From G963556115 sp963677015 (GTDB lineage: Bacteria > Planctomycetota > SZUA-567), in NCBI GenBank assembly GCA_963677015.1, contig OY781533.1, forward strand, positions 868,001-932,000: DNA of 64,000 bases, written 5' to 3'. Of this stretch, positions 26,952-35,916 are shown piece by piece. The notes below the pieces were generated by a model that did not search any database, had not been told where the DNA came from, and saw only the letters and a list, made by a program, of their open reading frames with translations. The first letter of the stretch is position 1; every line of letters starts with the position of its first letter. A program made the translations under genes and the position numbers.

Positions 26952-28097
26952 TTATTTGATCAGATTGTACTTCATCTTTCCGACCTTCTGCTCGAATATC
27001 TCTTTTAGCGCTTCAAGTTGCGCCATGGTCACGCCGGTGTTCTGGGCTATACCCAGGTGAGCCTTGAGTTGTGGTTCTACACCTTCCATATTACTCAGTG
27101 CTGCGACTGTAACCAGTTCCCGTTCCTGCCGGGTAAGCACGTCACGGCCGAAGATATCACCAAAGAGATGGCTCTGCAGGTATTCATTGATAATCGGAGC
27201 GAAGTCGAAAAGCGGACCTGTTACCGGACCGCCGGCGAGCTCGGTCTGAACTTCGATACCAAGTTTTAATGGATCTGTTCCGGCAGGCAGCGGGGTTGCG
27301 TCCTTTCCGGTTGTATCGTTGATTCCATTCGCTTTCCGTTCATTTACTACGCTTAAAAGTGTGCCAAGCGCATTGAGGGAACGGGGAAATCCGGTGTAGG
27401 CGTAAAGGTGAACCATTACCTCTTTGACTTCGTTGACGGTAAGCCCGGCGTCGAGTCCGGCGTTTACAGCTGTTTGTAGATCCTTGAGATCGCCACTGGC
27501 AGTAAAAGCGGATATTGGGATTAATGCCTGTTCTTTCAGGCTCAGCGCATTGTTTGTCTTATCTGTATTCATTGTAGTTGTCTTTCCTTTTGAGACTTTA
27601 TTTACGGCAGCCAGGTAGACCTCAGCGTTGACCTTTTCTTTCCAGATAACGTTTTGGTCGCCCTTGCTTCCGGTTATCACCAGGTGCGTCATTGCGGCAT
27701 CAGGGGTGGCGCCGTGCCAGTGATCAATACCGGCGGGACACCAGACTGTTTCACCCTCATGAAATGCGATTACCTTGCCGTCACGGGTGCCGGTAAGTGC
27801 GGTACCATTGGTGACGATCATATGCTGTCCTGCAGGGTGCAGATGCCAGGCGGTGCGGGCACCGGGCTGGAAGGTTACGTAGGCGCCGGAAAATGGTGTC
27901 GTCTTGGTCTTGGGAAACAGCATTTGCACCATTACCTCGCCGGTAAAATACTTTTCCGGACCTTCGAATGATTCCTGAGTTGCCGTTGGATATAGTACTT
28001 GTGCTGCCGGCTCTGCTTCACCGGCGTATACTGCTGTAGACGTTAGTATAACAATGAGACTTAACATAGTGCTGGAAATAAAATTTTTTACATTCAT
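26952..28097 (-). CDS. Secreted cupin-carboxymuconolactone decarboxylase fusion (381 aa)
   Basis: The signal peptide ends near AVYA-GEA. A cupin domain (about 40-150; PGARTAWHLHPAGQH, DHWHGATPD, MTHLVI metal ligands) is followed by two carboxymuconolactone-decarboxylase-like domains (about 190-265 and 290-375; VMVHLYAYTGFPRSLNAL). No CxxC of AhpD peroxidases is present. The N-terminal cupin resembles the separate cupin encoded next door. It overlaps that gene by 4 nt. The pairing suggests turnover of small carbonyl or quinone compounds in the periplasm, which is inference. Confidence 0.88.
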   Translation of the reverse strand: MNVKNFISSTMLSLIVILTSTAVYAGEAEPAAQVLYPTATQESFEGPEKYFTGEVMVQMLFPKTKTTPFSGAYVTFQPGARTAWHLHPAGQHMIVTNGTALTGTRDGKVIAFHEGETVWCPAGIDHWHGATPDAAMTHLVITGSKGDQNVIWKEKVNAEVYLAAVNKVSKGKTTTMNTDKTNNALSLKEQALIPISAFTASGDLKDLQTAVNAGLDAGLTVNEVKEVMVHLYAYTGFPRSLNALGTLLSVVNERKANGINDTTGKDATPLPAGTDPLKLGIEVQTELAGGPVTGPLFDFAPIINEYLQSHLFGDIFGRDVLTRQERELVTVAALSNMEGVEPQLKAHLGIAQNTGVTMAQLEALKEIFEQKVGKMKYNLIK

Positions 28098-28492
28098 GAT
28101 AAATAATCCTCATCCTTTACATGTTCCAGCCATTCAACAGCGGAACCTTCAAGCTCCTCCTGAATGGCTATATGGGTCATTGCGGTATCCGGAGCGGCAC
28201 CGTGCCAGTGTTTCTCCTCCGGTGGAAACCAGACTATATCTCCCGGTTTTATTTCTTCAACTTTTCCGCCTTCGCGCTGTACTCTGCCGCAGCCGGATAG
28301 TACAATCAGAGTCTGTCCAAGCGGATGGGTGTGCCAGGCGGTGCGGGCTCCGGGTTCGAAGGTTACACAACCTGCTGAGTTACGTGAAGGGGTGAAGGGC
28401 TTTAGGTATAGTGGATCCAGACGAACATCTCCGGTGAACCACTCTTCAGGTCCTTTTATTGCCGCTTGTGTGCCATTTTTTATAATTTCCAT
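28094..28492 (-). CDS. Cupin-domain protein (132 aa)
   Basis: A single RmlC-like cupin with metal-binding histidines in TAWHTHPLGQ, EKHWHGAAPD and MTHIAI. There is no signal peptide, so it is a cytoplasmic counterpart of the cupin half of the next gene. Its stop overlaps the start of the fusion gene (ATGA), implying coupled translation. The reaction is unknown. Confidence 0.87.
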   Translation of the reverse strand: MEIIKNGTQAAIKGPEEWFTGDVRLDPLYLKPFTPSRNSAGCVTFEPGARTAWHTHPLGQTLIVLSGCGRVQREGGKVEEIKPGDIVWFPPEEKHWHGAAPDTAMTHIAIQEELEGSAVEWLEHVKDEDYLS

Positions 28493-28541
28493 TGTGTGCT
28501 CCTTTTATGGTGTTGTGTGTGTGAATTTTAGTGTTAAATTA

Positions 28542-29729
28542 TTACTTTGCCGCCTCGAGTACGGCGGTGATATCTGCGGCGGTCATTGGCGGACGTGCAG
28601 GAAGCTTGCCGTTATCATCATGGATGATACGTAGGGTCTCCTCGGCGTATTTACTGATCAGGCTGCCGTCGATGTCAAGTTCTGAAAAGTGAGTCGGACA
28701 GCCGATGTCAACCAGGAATTGCTCAAAGCGGTCAATACCTGCCAGCGCACAATCAAGATCATCCTTGCCTTTACTCTGCAGACCAAAGATGCGTTCGGCG
28801 AATTGTACAAATTTTTCGGTTCTGTGTCTGGCGGCGAAACGCATCCATGACGGATTGATTATCGCCAGTCCGGCAGCATGGGTGATATCATGAAAAGCGG
28901 AGACGGTATGCTCTATCATATGTACCGGATAGCCGCCGGAAGTGCCGACGTTCACCCAACCGTTCAGCGCCAGTATAGAGGCCCACTGCATATGTGATCG
29001 GGCTTCAAGATCACTGCCGTCATTTATCGCCCGTACTCCGTATTCCATGGTGGTGAGAATTACACCTTCGGCGAAACGATCCTGAATCGGGGTGCCGTCA
29101 ACTCCGTTAAAATATGCTTCGGTTACATGGGTAATAATATCACAGACACCGAAAGCGGTCTGGTTCTGTGGTACTGAGAGGGTAAGCTCCGGATCGACCA
29201 CTGCGACCTTCGGGTAGAGACAGCTTGCTCCGAGGAAGGATTTTTCCTGAGTCTCTTCATTGGTGATAACCCCGGACATATTCATCTCTGAGCCGGTGGC
29301 GGCGAGTGTCGGAACCGTAATAATGGGCAGAGCCTTGGTAGGAAAATGCGGTTCAGGCTGACCATGGAAGATCATGTCCCAGGGGTCACCGTCATAGTAG
29401 TAGGCGGCTGCGATTGCTTTTGAAGCATCCATGGTGCTGCCGCCGCCGATTGGGATAATCAGGTCACAGCCTTCGTCATGAGCTATTTTAGCACCTCTTC
29501 TGACTGAAGTGATTCTGGGATTGGGCTCTATACCGCTGCATTCAGCGTAAGCAACACCATTATCCTTGAGGCATTTTACCGCTTTATCAAAAACGCCGGA
29601 ACGCTTTACACTACCACCGCCGGTGACGATAAGTGCTTTTTTGCCGTACTTTGCTGCCACTTCTCCCAGGCGTGTTACTGAGCCGGGACCGAAAATAACA
29701 TCTGTGGGGTTGTGAAATTCGAAGTTCAT
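28542..29729 (-). CDS. Iron-containing alcohol dehydrogenase, YqhD/BdhA-like (395 aa)
   Basis: Group III alcohol dehydrogenase. The cofactor motif is PIGGGSTMDASKAI, and the metal-binding region includes HMIEHTVSAFHDITHAAG. The full family length is present. Such enzymes reduce aldehydes with NADPH and in E. coli YqhD is controlled by the AraC-type YqhC. Here it is the first gene of a long operon and divergent from an AraC regulator. It probably detoxifies short-chain aldehydes. Confidence 0.92.
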   Translation of the reverse strand: MNFEFHNPTDVIFGPGSVTRLGEVAAKYGKKALIVTGGGSVKRSGVFDKAVKCLKDNGVAYAECSGIEPNPRITSVRRGAKIAHDEGCDLIIPIGGGSTMDASKAIAAAYYYDGDPWDMIFHGQPEPHFPTKALPIITVPTLAATGSEMNMSGVITNEETQEKSFLGASCLYPKVAVVDPELTLSVPQNQTAFGVCDIITHVTEAYFNGVDGTPIQDRFAEGVILTTMEYGVRAINDGSDLEARSHMQWASILALNGWVNVGTSGGYPVHMIEHTVSAFHDITHAAGLAIINPSWMRFAARHRTEKFVQFAERIFGLQSKGKDDLDCALAGIDRFEQFLVDIGCPTHFSELDIDGSLISKYAEETLRIIHDDNGKLPARPPMTAADITAVLEAAK

Positions 29730-29819
29730 ATGTGTCTCCTTTATAATTAGTCTTCAACGCTATGTTTTTCAGTAGTTTATGTTTATTAAAATAATGATAC
29801 TATCACTATACACTAATAT

Positions 29820-29848
29820 TTTAAAATGTGAATGCCGGATTCTGTCAA
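29820..29848 (-). promoter_or_regulatory. Promoter of the alcohol dehydrogenase operon
   Basis: On - a consensus TTGACA (29843-29848) lies 17 bp from TTTAAA (29820-29825, 4 of 6 matches), about 90 nt before the start codon and inside the divergent regulator region. Confidence 0.45.
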
Positions 29849-29943
29849 CATATTGCCTATTTCTGCTTATTTGATTGGTTTAAGGTGGAAATTATGGAAT
29901 ATTGGTGTATAATCCTGATATTTCCGATATGGAGGGTTTCATT

Positions 29944-30828
29944 GTGAACGAAGAAAATGAATTGATTAAATTATTTCCGGCTATGGAAGACGGTGCTATT
30001 CCTACTAGTATTGATGGAGTTCTGGTATTTCAGGAAACATGTTATACCCGTACCCGTCCGATGGTATATAACCCGGGTGTCTGTGTTGTAATTCAAGGCC
30101 GAAAGGTAGGATATCTGGGGGATAAAACATTTGAGTATAATCCGAATAATTATCTTGTAACTTCGGTAACGATGCCGTTCTGGTGTGAGAGTTTCGGTAG
30201 CATTGAAGAACCGCTTCGCGGTTTATATATCGATATTGATATAGGATTGTTGCGCGATCTTATGGGGCGGGTTGAAATATCAGAGTTTGAAGGTAAAGAT
30301 AAGGTCAAAACTTTGCCGCTTGGCATCGGTCCTGCTGGTATGGATGATGAGATGACCGATGCGGTGCTGAGGCTGCTGAAGTCTCTGCATTCCGAGACTG
30401 AGGCGGAGGTGCTGGGTCCCGGAATTGTGCGGGAAATCTTATTCAGAGTATTGCAGGGCTGTCAGAAGGATCTTTTATATGCGATTGGTATGCATAACGG
30501 GGCTTTTTCACAGGTTGCCCGAGTACTAAAGACGATGCAGAATAATTATGCAGAGAATATAAATGTTGAAAAGCTTGCGAGTACCGCGCATATGAGTGTC
30601 TCGGCTTTTCACCGGGCTTTCAAAGAGGTGACTTCTGATTCTCCTATTCAGTATCTGAAAAAGATCCGCTTAACCAGAGCGAGGGATATGATGGTTCAGG
30701 AGAGTATGAAAGCATATTCAGCCGCGGATATGGTCGGCTATGAAAGCGTTTCGCAATTCAGCCGGGAATTCAAGCGTTATTTCGGTAAGACTCCGAGCGA
30801 GGTCATGCAGGAAATGCGTGTTAATTAA
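29944..30828 (+). CDS. AraC-family transcriptional regulator, YqhC-like (294 aa)
   Basis: An AraC_N-type N-terminal domain (about 20-170; ETCYTRTRPMVYNPGVCVVIQG) is followed by two AraC helix-turn-helix motifs (about 200-290; EKLASTAHMSVSAFHRAFKE, YESVSQFSREFKRYFG). GTG at 29944 is chosen because GGAGG lies 8 nt upstream; an ATG at 29929 has no ribosome site. It is divergent from the yqhD-like gene, its likely target, and followed by the acetyltransferase in the same direction. Confidence 0.9.
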   Translation: MNEENELIKLFPAMEDGAIPTSIDGVLVFQETCYTRTRPMVYNPGVCVVIQGRKVGYLGDKTFEYNPNNYLVTSVTMPFWCESFGSIEEPLRGLYIDIDIGLLRDLMGRVEISEFEGKDKVKTLPLGIGPAGMDDEMTDAVLRLLKSLHSETEAEVLGPGIVREILFRVLQGCQKDLLYAIGMHNGAFSQVARVLKTMQNNYAENINVEKLASTAHMSVSAFHRAFKEVTSDSPIQYLKKIRLTRARDMMVQESMKAYSAADMVGYESVSQFSREFKRYFGKTPSEVMQEMRVN

Positions 30829-30864
30829 TTTAGTATATAATGATTACCAGGAAAGGATAAAAAT

Positions 30865-31443
30865 ATGGAACTAAATGAGTATAAAGAGTACCTGAGTGAG
30901 GGGAGAACCGTCATTGGTGGCTCAGCTATTCACCAGCAGATGGGAGTTTATGCTCAGGAAGTGATAAAGCTGACAATGAAGTTGAACAGCAGTTATCACT
31001 CCCCGGAAGAGATAAGGAGTTTATTTTCTGAGATAACCGGTAAACATATAGATGATTCATTTCGTATGCATCCGCCATTTTATACTGATTTTGGTAAAAA
31101 TATTACTATTGGCAGAAATGTCTTTATAAATTCGGGATGTCATTTTCAGGATCAGGGTGGCATTGTTCTTGGTGACGGGGCACTTATCGGGCATAATGTG
31201 GTACTTGCCACTCTCAATCATGAAGCTGATCCGGAAAAGCGGGGAACCATGCATCCCGGAGCTATTATAATCGGCGAAAACGTCTGGATAGGCTCGAGTT
31301 CGACTATTGTTCCGGGGGTGCGAATAGGCGATGGGGCGATTGTTGCGGCCGGGTCGGTTGTGACCCAAGATGTTGCTGCGAATACAGTTGTTGGCGGTGT
31401 GCCGGCCAAATTTATAAAGAAAATTGCTTCTACTGATTCCTGA
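30865..31443 (+). CDS. Maltose/galactoside-type O-acetyltransferase (192 aa)
   Basis: A left-handed parallel beta-helix acetyltransferase with hexapeptide repeats (ITIGRNVFINSGCHF, GENVWIGSSSTIVPG, GDGAIVAAGSVVTQDV) and the catalytic His in ATLNHEADP. It is typical of acetyl-CoA-dependent sugar acetyltransferases. The gap after the AraC gene is only 36 bp with a ribosome site, suggesting co-transcription. Confidence 0.9.
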   Translation: MELNEYKEYLSEGRTVIGGSAIHQQMGVYAQEVIKLTMKLNSSYHSPEEIRSLFSEITGKHIDDSFRMHPPFYTDFGKNITIGRNVFINSGCHFQDQGGIVLGDGALIGHNVVLATLNHEADPEKRGTMHPGAIIIGENVWIGSSSTIVPGVRIGDGAIVAAGSVVTQDVAANTVVGGVPAKFIKKIASTDS

Positions 31444-31524
31444 GGGTACGTATGGTATTATCGTAGTCGTTGTGATTTGCGGCTTGAAAGTTGATTATTT
31501 TAAGTTGTCTGAGCAGGTATGGAA

Positions 31525-31971
31525 TTATATCCTTTTAGCGATATAACGATCCAGAGAGTTGGCAAATTTTTGCTTGTCTTTGTTACTGAAGCTTGCCGGT
31601 CCGCCAGTCTCGATACCCATCATACGTAACTCGGTCATAAAATCCCGCATTGATAATTTGCTCTCAACATTTTCTTCTGTCAGTAATTCTCCATGTGGTT
31701 CAAGTGCAACTGCTCCTTTGGCAACAATTCTTGCTGCCAGTGGTATGTCGGCGGTTATAACTAAGTCGTCATTACCGACATTCTCTGCAATATAATCATC
31801 AGCCATATCTGCGCCGGCAGCAACCAGTTTTAACGAAATAAGCTCATTTTCCGGAATGGTCAGATATGAGTTTGCGACAATTGTTAGACGTAAATTGCAG
31901 CGTATGGCGGCAGAATATAGAATATGTTTGACCTCTACGGGACAGGCGTCGCCATCTACCCAGATATGCAT
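31525..31971 (-). CDS. YaiI/YqxD-family (DUF188) protein (148 aa)
   Basis: The N-terminal MHIWVDGDACPVEVK and the DLVITADIPLAARIVAKG block are family signatures of this PIN-like nuclease-fold protein. The ATG at 31971 has AGGAAAG upstream; the frame is open 18 codons further but without a ribosome site. The biological role is unestablished. It is a single gene converging on the acetyltransferase. Confidence 0.9.
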   Translation of the reverse strand: MHIWVDGDACPVEVKHILYSAAIRCNLRLTIVANSYLTIPENELISLKLVAAGADMADDYIAENVGNDDLVITADIPLAARIVAKGAVALEPHGELLTEENVESKLSMRDFMTELRMMGIETGGPASFSNKDKQKFANSLDRYIAKRI

Positions 31972-32345
31972 TTCTTTCCTATCATTATCATATTGAATTG
32001 TTTTTATAACGTATATGCAGTGCATTATATCGGGATATAACGCTGATACAAGAAATAATTGCCAATCTCTTTGCTGTTATATGGTTGCTGCTTTTACTTT
32101 ATAAATGTAAGGTTATTGTAAGTTGATTACGCGCATTTTAGCATTATAATTGATTAGGGGAATAAGAATACGGTATAAGGTGTTGCCGGTTCAGGTGTTT
32201 GTTGACTGATAAAAAATTATGCAGATTGATTCTACTACCTGTGGATATTAAAATATTCTAAAGCAATTGTTGCGGCTCAGGGTGAAATATTACTTTTATA
32301 ATTTGTGAATAGTGTCTTCCTTCTGTACAGGAGTTTGAGAAGTTG
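31972..32345. other. Intergenic region between the YaiI-like gene and the autotransporter
   Basis: AT-rich. It must hold the divergent promoters of both genes, but no clear consensus promoter or repeat stands out. Confidence 0.35.
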
Positions 32346-35300
32346 ATGTTGCCGCTTGAAAGAACAATCAGGTATCTGAGAATACTGCTGCTTGTTGGCG
32401 GGTTGCTGATCTCTGGAGTCCTGGCGGCGGATATAACGGTCAATACTGCTGAAACGGCGGAGCAGGTGCTGAATGAAGGGGACACGATAACAGTAACGGC
32501 AACCGGTTCGGTATCGACCAGTGCGTTGGCTACTCCTGCTGTTACCGGCAGTAATATAAATGAAGGCAGTAATACCGTTACGCTTGAGGACGGGGCGGTA
32601 CTCAGTACTTCAGGCGGCGGGGCTGATGTCGATAACAGTTCTTTTGGGATCAGAATCTACGGGACACAGACTGATGCCGGTACAACCGGTCTGGCGGGTA
32701 CCGGTGCCTTGGCTGATGGCGCATCGAATATTGTTGTGCTGCAGTCCGGCAGTATTATCAATACTACAGGGGAATATGCTGCAGGTATTCATGCTGATAA
32801 TAACAACAGTATAACCGTTAATGGAACTATAACTACCGAAGGGGAGGCTGCTGATGCGGTGTATTGTGCCAATAATAATCTGATAACGGTAAATGGAGAT
32901 CTAATTACAAGTGGAATGGATTCCTGTGGTATCTATGCCGTATCCAATAATGATATAACAGTGAACGGATCAATAACAATTGAAACGATTGGCGGTCTTG
33001 GAATATACAGCGGCGGTAAGAATAATATAACTGTAACCGGGGATATAACAACTTACAGTTTAATGTCATGCGGGATCTGGAGTGATGCTGATGGTGATAC
33101 TATAACCGTCAGCGGCTCTATCGTTACACTGGGAACGTTCGCATACGGAATCACCAGTCTTGATAATAATAATATAACTCTCAGCGGTTCGATAACGACT
33201 TCAGGAGCAACTTCCAATGGTATTTGCTGTGATAATAGTAACACCGTTACTGTGAGCGGCTCTATAACAACTGCTGGCATCAGTGCATTGGGAATAGGTG
33301 TTATTGACAGTAATACTGTTGATTTTAGCGGCTCAATTGTTACTACGGGAAACATGTCTTCCGGTATTTATAGTAGTGATAATAATTCAATAACTTCAAG
33401 CGGATCGATAATAACTTATGGTGACGATTCCACCGGAATTGATGTCCTGGATGAGAATGATATAAATTTCAGTGGAACTATTCAGACCTCAGGGGAATGG
33501 GCTTTTGGTATTTATGGTTATGATAATAATACTATAACTGCAAGCGGAGATATAACGACAACCGGCTCTGATGCAACCGGTATCGATATTGCGAATAATA
33601 ATATTGTAACGGTTAGTGGTTCTATTGTTACAACGGGAAGCGGGGCTGATGCGATTAACTTATTCAATAATAATAATGTCTGCTACCTGTCTGGGACTAT
33701 TTCTGCAACAGGATCCGGAGCACTTGCGATAAATTCCGGGAGTGGTCTAACCGGTGAGAGTAATTGTATTCACCTGCTGAGTGGAGCTTCTATAACCGGT
33801 GGTATCAAGAACTCTGATTTAACAGCTACTTCCTATCTGACATTCGGCTATGCTAAGGCTGCTGACGGTACAGCAATATTGACGGCCGTCGACGATTCTT
33901 TCAATATAACTATTAGTGATAATATAACCTCTGATTCTTCAGGGAACTGGGATGGCTACTTTGCTGGCGGAACAACTACTCTTAGCGGTACGGTTAACAG
34001 TTTCAGGAATCTTTTTATAGGAGGTGACTGTTTTGATGGAGCAACGGTTGCCGCCGGTAATGATGGTGCTGGAAGTGCCAAGACCGCAACTCTCTCCAGT
34101 ATTTCAGGAGCAACTGCGGTTTTGAATGTAACCAATGCTATATCTACAACCGGTTCGGTGACAGTGGGAGCTGGTTCAACCTATAACCTTTATGGTACCC
34201 ATACCGGCAGCGGGAATTTTACTTTAGCTAACGGCAGTATTTTTAATCTGGAGTTGACAAGCAGTAAAGTGAGTAAGCTTATAATAAGCGGTACTGCAGA
34301 TCTGGTTGCCGGAAATGTAAACATCGCCGCCAGAGGAGGGCAGTCCGGTACAACCTATACGCTGATAGAAGCCAGTGCGGTTGCGGGTAGTTTCAGTCTT
34401 ACAGATTATTCGGCACTCCTGGATTATACGGTTGACAGCTCAAGTGGCACAACGGTAGAGGTAACGGCAAATCTGATTGCCAATGCTTATAAGCGAGCGG
34501 CGGCAACAGGTGACGGCACTAATATGTCACTTGCAGGGGTGTTGGATATTTTATCCGATGATCATCCAGTTTCAATGGATGACCTCTTTGGTGCCATGAA
34601 TGAATTTTCGACTCTGAATGAAGTTAATAAGGCCATGAGCCAGCTCAATGTGGTCAACTCTGCAGCAAGTACAATTAATCTTGCTCTTGGGGCGGCACAT
34701 AGCTATAACAATGCTCTTAATAAGCAGCTCTCTGTTTTAAGACTTGGAACTGCGGCTCCGGCATACGGCAGCGGCACAGGCTTTACTAGTGCCGGTGGTA
34801 TCGGCGATATTTCATCTCCAGCTGAGCTCAAAGAAGCGTATTCAAGTATCGATACATATGCTCCTGAGGTTATACCTTCCTGGTCAGGTTTTATGCAGCT
34901 ATACGGAGGATTCGGTGAACAGCGATCCAAGGGGGACTGTGCCGGCTACGACTACAATCATGCTGGGGTAATAAGCGGCCTGGATTATAGGTTTTCCCGT
35001 GAGCTGAGTGTGGGAAGTATAATAGATTATAATTACAGCAGGTCTAAAATTTATAGCCATATGGGGGACGGCAGTGATAAAGTACTGAGGCTGGGGACTT
35101 ATGCCGCATATCAGTGGAATAACCTTTTTATAGATACTGCTCCTTCAGTGGCGGCACATATGATCAAGACTTACCGTAGTATTGATTTTTTGAATACAAC
35201 AGCCGAAGGAAAACGTACCGGAATTGATTTTAACTGGATGAATACAATTGGTTATGAATTTGGTTTTGATAGTGGCTATAGCTTAACTCCGGCATATAGC

Positions 35301-35711
35301 CTGGCTTTTACTGACTTTTATGAGCCCGGTTATACAGAAACAGGAGCCGGAAGCGGGGCTGATTTGAAAGTTAGTGATTACTCCTGCTATTCATTACTGC
35401 AGAATATTGATGTTAGAATATCACGGTTGTTTGAAATTAATGATAGTCTTATATTGTTACCCGAGATATGGGGCGGCTGGGAGCTGGAATATCTGGATTC
35501 AGGAACAGATGTAACCAGTGCTTTTGCGGCTGCACCTGACCAGAGTTGGACGGTGAATATTGCTACTGTTGCACCTAATAGAGTCATTTTCGGTGCAGCG
35601 GTAACTGCGTTGATCAATGAGAATACTTCAATATTATGCCGCTATGGCCAGAAGCTCTGGTCGGGAGGCTATGAAACAGATTTTAGTATTGGTTTGAAAA
35701 TTAGTTTTTAA
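32346..35711 (+). CDS. Autotransporter with beta-helix passenger (1121 aa)
   Basis: Type V secretion protein. A signal peptide (cut near SGVLAA-DIT) is followed by a passenger of degenerate repeats of about 21-22 residues (GIxxxxNNxITVSGSITTxG) from about 135 to 480, diagnostic of a parallel beta-helix. A linker with AIDA-like features follows at about 600-770. A C-terminal 12-strand beta-barrel domain from about 850 ends in the aromatic FSIGLKISF. ATG at 32346 or TTG at 32343 are both possible starts. It is a monocistronic surface protein, probably adhesive. Confidence 0.9.
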   Translation: MLPLERTIRYLRILLLVGGLLISGVLAADITVNTAETAEQVLNEGDTITVTATGSVSTSALATPAVTGSNINEGSNTVTLEDGAVLSTSGGGADVDNSSFGIRIYGTQTDAGTTGLAGTGALADGASNIVVLQSGSIINTTGEYAAGIHADNNNSITVNGTITTEGEAADAVYCANNNLITVNGDLITSGMDSCGIYAVSNNDITVNGSITIETIGGLGIYSGGKNNITVTGDITTYSLMSCGIWSDADGDTITVSGSIVTLGTFAYGITSLDNNNITLSGSITTSGATSNGICCDNSNTVTVSGSITTAGISALGIGVIDSNTVDFSGSIVTTGNMSSGIYSSDNNSITSSGSIITYGDDSTGIDVLDENDINFSGTIQTSGEWAFGIYGYDNNTITASGDITTTGSDATGIDIANNNIVTVSGSIVTTGSGADAINLFNNNNVCYLSGTISATGSGALAINSGSGLTGESNCIHLLSGASITGGIKNSDLTATSYLTFGYAKAADGTAILTAVDDSFNITISDNITSDSSGNWDGYFAGGTTTLSGTVNSFRNLFIGGDCFDGATVAAGNDGAGSAKTATLSSISGATAVLNVTNAISTTGSVTVGAGSTYNLYGTHTGSGNFTLANGSIFNLELTSSKVSKLIISGTADLVAGNVNIAARGGQSGTTYTLIEASAVAGSFSLTDYSALLDYTVDSSSGTTVEVTANLIANAYKRAAATGDGTNMSLAGVLDILSDDHPVSMDDLFGAMNEFSTLNEVNKAMSQLNVVNSAASTINLALGAAHSYNNALNKQLSVLRLGTAAPAYGSGTGFTSAGGIGDISSPAELKEAYSSIDTYAPEVIPSWSGFMQLYGGFGEQRSKGDCAGYDYNHAGVISGLDYRFSRELSVGSIIDYNYSRSKIYSHMGDGSDKVLRLGTYAAYQWNNLFIDTAPSVAAHMIKTYRSIDFLNTTAEGKRTGIDFNWMNTIGYEFGFDSGYSLTPAYSLAFTDFYEPGYTETGAGSGADLKVSDYSCYSLLQNIDVRISRLFEINDSLILLPEIWGGWELEYLDSGTDVTSAFAAAPDQSWTVNIATVAPNRVIFGAAVTALINENTSILCRYGQKLWSGGYETDFSIGLKISF
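32770..33700 (+). repeat. Coding tandem repeats in the autotransporter passenger
   Basis: About a dozen imperfect repeats of 63-66 bp, each encoding an N-N-x-I-T-V-S-G-S-I-x-T core with a G-I turn, lie back to back. The nucleotide sequence varies while the peptide pattern persists, as expected for a selected beta-helix. Confidence 0.7.
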
Positions 35712-35916
35712 GATAAAACTAATAATAACGTTTAAGAGGTGTAAAATACGGATATTATAAAATATTTATCTACAAATGATAACATAATATAGCTGACCTG
35801 GTTAAAATGGAGATTACCGCTATTTCTGGCATTATACTTGTGAAAATATGAGTAATATTGTATATTTTGCGTTGTCATAATGTTGGTAAATCATAAATTT
35901 TGAAAGTGAGAATAAG

